This document shows, in pieces, positions 60,554 to 64,000 of a stretch of 64,000 nt of DNA. Source of the DNA: Candidatus Kuenenia stuttgartensis (GTDB lineage: Bacteria > Pseudomonadota > Alphaproteobacteria > SMXS01); contig CALQFM020000013.1 of the NCBI GenBank assembly GCA_943329845.2, forward strand, positions 1-64,000, given 5' to 3'. A program made the position numbers and the translations under genes. Below the pieces are notes generated by a model, which searched no databases, had not been told where the DNA came from, and worked only from the letters and a program-made list of their open reading frames with translations. Numbering within the stretch: the first letter of the stretch is position 1; each line of letters begins with the position of its first letter.

Positions 60554-61996
60554 ATGGAGTCCATCTGTCCTTTCGCCAGCACGCTGGCCGACGCCATCGG
60601 CCAGGAGTTCGGCGCCGGTCCGCCGTCCGGCGACATTCCGCTGATGCCGCTGGGCCAGGCCGCCGACATGGGCCACGCGCCCGACGGCACGCCGCTGATC
60701 GATCCGCGGCTGTTCAGCTCGGCCGAGTACAATCGAAACCCCTACCCGTATTTCCGCATCCTGCGCGACCACTACCCGGTGTTCCACGACGAGTTGCACA
60801 ATTGCTACTACGTCACCCGGTTTGACGACGTGAAGACCTGCGCCAATGACGAGGTCGTGTTCAACACCGTCGCCAAGGGCGCGTCGAATACGGTGCTGGG
60901 CAACACCCAGCTCGAGCTGAGCGGCCCCGAGAACCGCCGCCGCCGGAATCTCTACGGCCAGCACCTGGTCGGCCAGGCGCTGAAGCTGCGCACGCCCGCG
61001 ATCACCCGCATCGCCAATGAGTTGATCGACTCCTGGGACACGGCGAACGATCCCACCGTGTGTCATGACCGCAACGGCGTGCGATCGGTCGCCCTGGGCA
61101 AGGGCTTTGCCAACCAGTTCCCGATCCGCGTCGTCGGCTACCTGCTCGGCCTGCCGGACGAGGCGCGCGGCAATTTCTACTTCTGGTACAACGCCATGAT
61201 GAACGGCTTCGGCGGCGCGACCGAAACCCACGGCCTGGGCCTCGCGGCACGGCAGGACCTGGAGGACTACGTCGAGGAACTGGTCCGCGTCCGCCGCGAA
61301 AGGCCGCACTTCCTCCATGACGAGGCCGGCAATCCCATCGGCAAGGACATCATCACCTCGCTGTGCGACACGCGGATCGACGGCGACTATCTGTCGACCG
61401 AGGAGATCACCTCCAACATCGCGCTGCTGGTCGGCGGCGGTGGCGAGACGACCCGCGGTGCGATCATGAACATGTGGTACCTGTTGCTGCAGCACCCGGC
61501 CCAGCTCGACGCGGTGCGCGCCGACGAAAGCCTTTGGCTCGCCGCGTTCCACGAGGGCCTGCGCTGCGCCATCCCGGCCGGCGGCGCCCAGCCCAAGAAC
61601 ACCACCTACGACATCGAGATGCACGGCGTGAAGATCCCGGCCGGCTCGCTGGTGCTGATGGTGAACCATGCCGCCAACCGGGACGACCGCGTGTTCCGCG
61701 ACGCCGACAGCTTCAATATCCTCAGGGACGACCTCTACAGCGGCAAGCTGCTGCGCAGCGGCTACAGCGACGGCCGGAAGTCCAGCCACATGTCGTTCGG
61801 CGTCGGCCCGCATTTCTGCCCGGGCGCGTGGATTTCCGAGCAGGAGGCGACGCTGGGCTCGAGCGTGCTGCTCCGGCGCATGAAGAACGTGCGGATCAAG
61901 CACGACGCCATGCCCAGGGACATCGACGGCGTCACCCTTGCTCCCATCGGCCTGGTGCCCATGCGGGAGCTGTGGGTGGAATACGACATCGACTGA
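60554..61996 (+). CDS. Cytochrome P450 (second copy)
   Basis: 480 aa: I-helix LVGGGGETTRGAIMN, heme loop MSFGVGPHFCPGAWISEQEATLG. Confidence 0.92.
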   Translation: MESICPFASTLADAIGQEFGAGPPSGDIPLMPLGQAADMGHAPDGTPLIDPRLFSSAEYNRNPYPYFRILRDHYPVFHDELHNCYYVTRFDDVKTCANDEVVFNTVAKGASNTVLGNTQLELSGPENRRRRNLYGQHLVGQALKLRTPAITRIANELIDSWDTANDPTVCHDRNGVRSVALGKGFANQFPIRVVGYLLGLPDEARGNFYFWYNAMMNGFGGATETHGLGLAARQDLEDYVEELVRVRRERPHFLHDEAGNPIGKDIITSLCDTRIDGDYLSTEEITSNIALLVGGGGETTRGAIMNMWYLLLQHPAQLDAVRADESLWLAAFHEGLRCAIPAGGAQPKNTTYDIEMHGVKIPAGSLVLMVNHAANRDDRVFRDADSFNILRDDLYSGKLLRSGYSDGRKSSHMSFGVGPHFCPGAWISEQEATLGSSVLLRRMKNVRIKHDAMPRDIDGVTLAPIGLVPMRELWVEYDID

Positions 61997-62060
61997 ACGC
62001 GCTTACGCCCGTCACGGCAACCGGTTAGGCTAGAGGCTGCCATCTCCGGAGAACCTCCCC

Positions 62061-62243
62061 ATGCTCGACTTTCCCTATTCCGGCCTGCTCGGCCTCATCA
62101 TCCTCGTACTCGACATCTACGCCATCATCCGGGTGGTGCAGAGTGGCGCGGGCGCGCTGTCCAAGGCGATCTGGATCGTCATTATCCTGCTGCTGCCGGT
62201 GCTCGGCCTGATCCTGTGGGCGCTGCTCGGCCCCAAGAAATAG
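62061..62243 (+). CDS. Small two-TM protein, PLDc_N-type
   Basis: MLDFPYSGLLGLIILVLDIYAIIRVVQSGAGALSKAIWIVIILLLPVLGLILWALLGPKK. Confidence 0.85.
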   Translation: MLDFPYSGLLGLIILVLDIYAIIRVVQSGAGALSKAIWIVIILLLPVLGLILWALLGPKK

Positions 62244-62336
62244 GCTGCGTTGCCAGCGCGGCCGCGGAACCATGGGCTGCTTGTAGCGTCCTATGCTCTC
62301 GCATACCGTTGCACCGAACCAGTTCGGGAGGATTCC

Positions 62337-63191
62337 ATGCGTTGGCGCGGCCGCCGCGAGAGCGGCAACATCGAGGACATGCGCGGCCAAGGCGGCATGG
62401 GCATGGGCGGCTTCCGCCTGCCCGGCGGCGGCGGCGGCGGCAAGCTGGGCATTGTCGGGACCATCGTCGTCGTGCTCGCGGGCCTGTATTTCGGCGTCGA
62501 CCCGTCGGTGTTCCTCGGGGGCGGCTCGCCGCAGGCGCCGACCCAGGCCGTCGACACCTCGACGCCCGACGCGCAGGAGAAGCGCGCCTTCGTCGCGACC
62601 GTCCTCGCCGACACGGAGGACACCTGGCATACCCTCTTCGGGCAGATGGACCGTACCTATGAGGAGCCCAAGCTGGTGCTGTTCAGCGGCGCGGTGGAGT
62701 CGGCCTGCGGCTTCGCTCAATCGGCGAGCGGACCGTTCTATTGTCCCGGCGACCGCAAGGTATACCTGGACACGGGATTCTTCGACGAGCTGGGTCAGCG
62801 CTTCGGCGCCCCGGGCGATTTCGCGCAGGCCTATGTGATCGCCCACGAGATCGGCCATCACGTACAGACGCTGCTCGGCATCTCCCAGCAGATCCGGCCC
62901 GGGGACAATGCCATGTCGGTCAGGCTGGAGCTGCAGGCCGACTGCTTCGCCGGCGTCTGGGCCAATCACGCCCAGCGCAGCCGCGACATGCTGGAAGCGG
63001 GTGACGTGGAGGAGGCCCTCACCGCCGCAACCGCCATCGGCGACGACCGGCTGCAGAAGCAGTCGCAGGGCTACGTGGTCCCCGACGCGTTCACCCATGG
63101 CAGCTCGGCGCAGCGGGTCCGCTGGTTCCGGCAGGGCATGCAGGCCGGCACGCTCGAGGCTTGCGACACCTTCAACGCACGGGATCTCTAG
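62337..63191 (+). CDS. Neutral zinc metallopeptidase (YpfJ family)
   Basis: MRWRGRRESGNIEDMRGQGG N-terminus; FYCPGDRKVYLDTGFFDELGQRFGAPGDFAQAYVIAHEIGHHVQTLLGI (HExxH); ELQADCFAGVWAN. Confidence 0.95.
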   Translation: MRWRGRRESGNIEDMRGQGGMGMGGFRLPGGGGGGKLGIVGTIVVVLAGLYFGVDPSVFLGGGSPQAPTQAVDTSTPDAQEKRAFVATVLADTEDTWHTLFGQMDRTYEEPKLVLFSGAVESACGFAQSASGPFYCPGDRKVYLDTGFFDELGQRFGAPGDFAQAYVIAHEIGHHVQTLLGISQQIRPGDNAMSVRLELQADCFAGVWANHAQRSRDMLEAGDVEEALTAATAIGDDRLQKQSQGYVVPDAFTHGSSAQRVRWFRQGMQAGTLEACDTFNARDL

Positions 63192-63306
63192 CCGGCGAAC
63201 GGAACCTGGCCGCCTCCACGGCGTTGCTGATCCGCCGGTCGGATAGTTGCGGGCGGATGCGGTCCGTGCTGGTATTGTGCCGTTCCTCCAACCGGTCCCG
63301 AACCCG

Positions 63307-64000
63307 ATGACGCCAACGTCGCCCCCGACCGAGAAGCTGCAGCGCTGGGCACATATCTCGCTCATCGGGTTGTTCATCTGCGCGGTCATCGCTTGCCTCT
63401 ATTTCGCGGCCGACGTGTTCATTCCGCTGGTCGGGGCGATCCTGATGGGATTTACCTTCGCGCCGTTGATCCGTCCGCTGGCGCGGCGCGGCGTGCCCTC
63501 GCCGCTGCTTGCCGCCGTCGTCCTCGCGGCGCTGATCGGTGTCGCCGCGCTGGCGGTGACCGCGGTCAGCAAGCCGGCCGCCGACTGGATCGAGCGGGCG
63601 CCGCAGATCGCCAAGCAACTCGACCGGAAATTCCGCCCTGTGCGCGAGTCCGTGGCCACGGTGCAGAAGGCATCGACCGACGTCATGAACCTGACCAACG
63701 CCGACCGGAAGAAGCGGACGACCACGGTCGTCGCCGCCTCGCCATCGATCATGGAGCGCATGGTCGGCGGCATCCAGCATCTCGGCATCAACCTCGCCAT
63801 GATGCTGGTTCTGCTGTACTTCCTGCTTGCCGCCGGCGACATGTTCAAGGAAAAGACCGTCCGGCTGATGCCGACTTTCCACGACAAGCGCGCCGTCGTG
63901 TCGATCATCAACAACATCGAGCGCGAGGTGTCGGCCTACCTGCTCACCATCCTGGTGATCAACGCGGCACTCGGCGCGATCATCGGCGGCGGGCTTTATG
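63307..64000 (+). CDS. AI-2E family transporter (truncated by window end)
   Basis: MTPTSPPTEKLQRWAHISLIGLFICAVIACLYFAADVFIPLVGAILMGFTFAPLIRPLARRGVPSPLLAAVVL...; open at the right edge. Confidence 0.85.
   Translation, partial: MTPTSPPTEKLQRWAHISLIGLFICAVIACLYFAADVFIPLVGAILMGFTFAPLIRPLARRGVPSPLLAAVVLAALIGVAALAVTAVSKPAADWIERAPQIAKQLDRKFRPVRESVATVQKASTDVMNLTNADRKKRTTTVVAASPSIMERMVGGIQHLGINLAMMLVLLYFLLAAGDMFKEKTVRLMPTFHDKRAVVSIINNIEREVSAYLLTILVINAALGAIIGGGLY

Overview
High-GC chromosomal segment of an alphaproteobacterium, about 64 kb, dense with ORFs and with many spurious antisense ORFs. Conserved blocks: rodA-mrdA-mreD-mreC-mreB (- strand, next to tRNA-Lys); ilvC-ilvH-ilvB-miaA (-) with serB divergent; dcd-murA-DUF2948; hisG-hisD-UPF0262-LMW phosphatase-infA-maf-rng-yacG, followed by tRNA-Phe. 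About 16 kb of accessory genes (about 26.16-42.2 kb) separates murA-DUF2948 from hisG-hisD, which are usually close together in Alphaproteobacteria. That insert holds the best candidate for an undescribed system: two DUF2332 paralogs flanking a citrate-synthase-like protein with an N-terminal helix-turn-helix, with a palindromic divergent promoter and an overlapping monooxygenase-like gene. Other notable points: a SerB split at its domain boundary (TAGTG overlap), frame breaks in a molybdopterin oxidoreductase and a membrane protein, a tandem pair of Cys-motif lipoproteins next to infA, an orphan Phd-type antitoxin with a perfect 13-bp palindrome, a solitary phage-type M15 endopeptidase, an orphan MlaD/MCE protein, and a decayed gene-poor region beside tRNA-Lys. 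No CRISPR array, rRNA or intact transposase was seen. Product calls come from recognising motifs and families in the translations. No database search was run.
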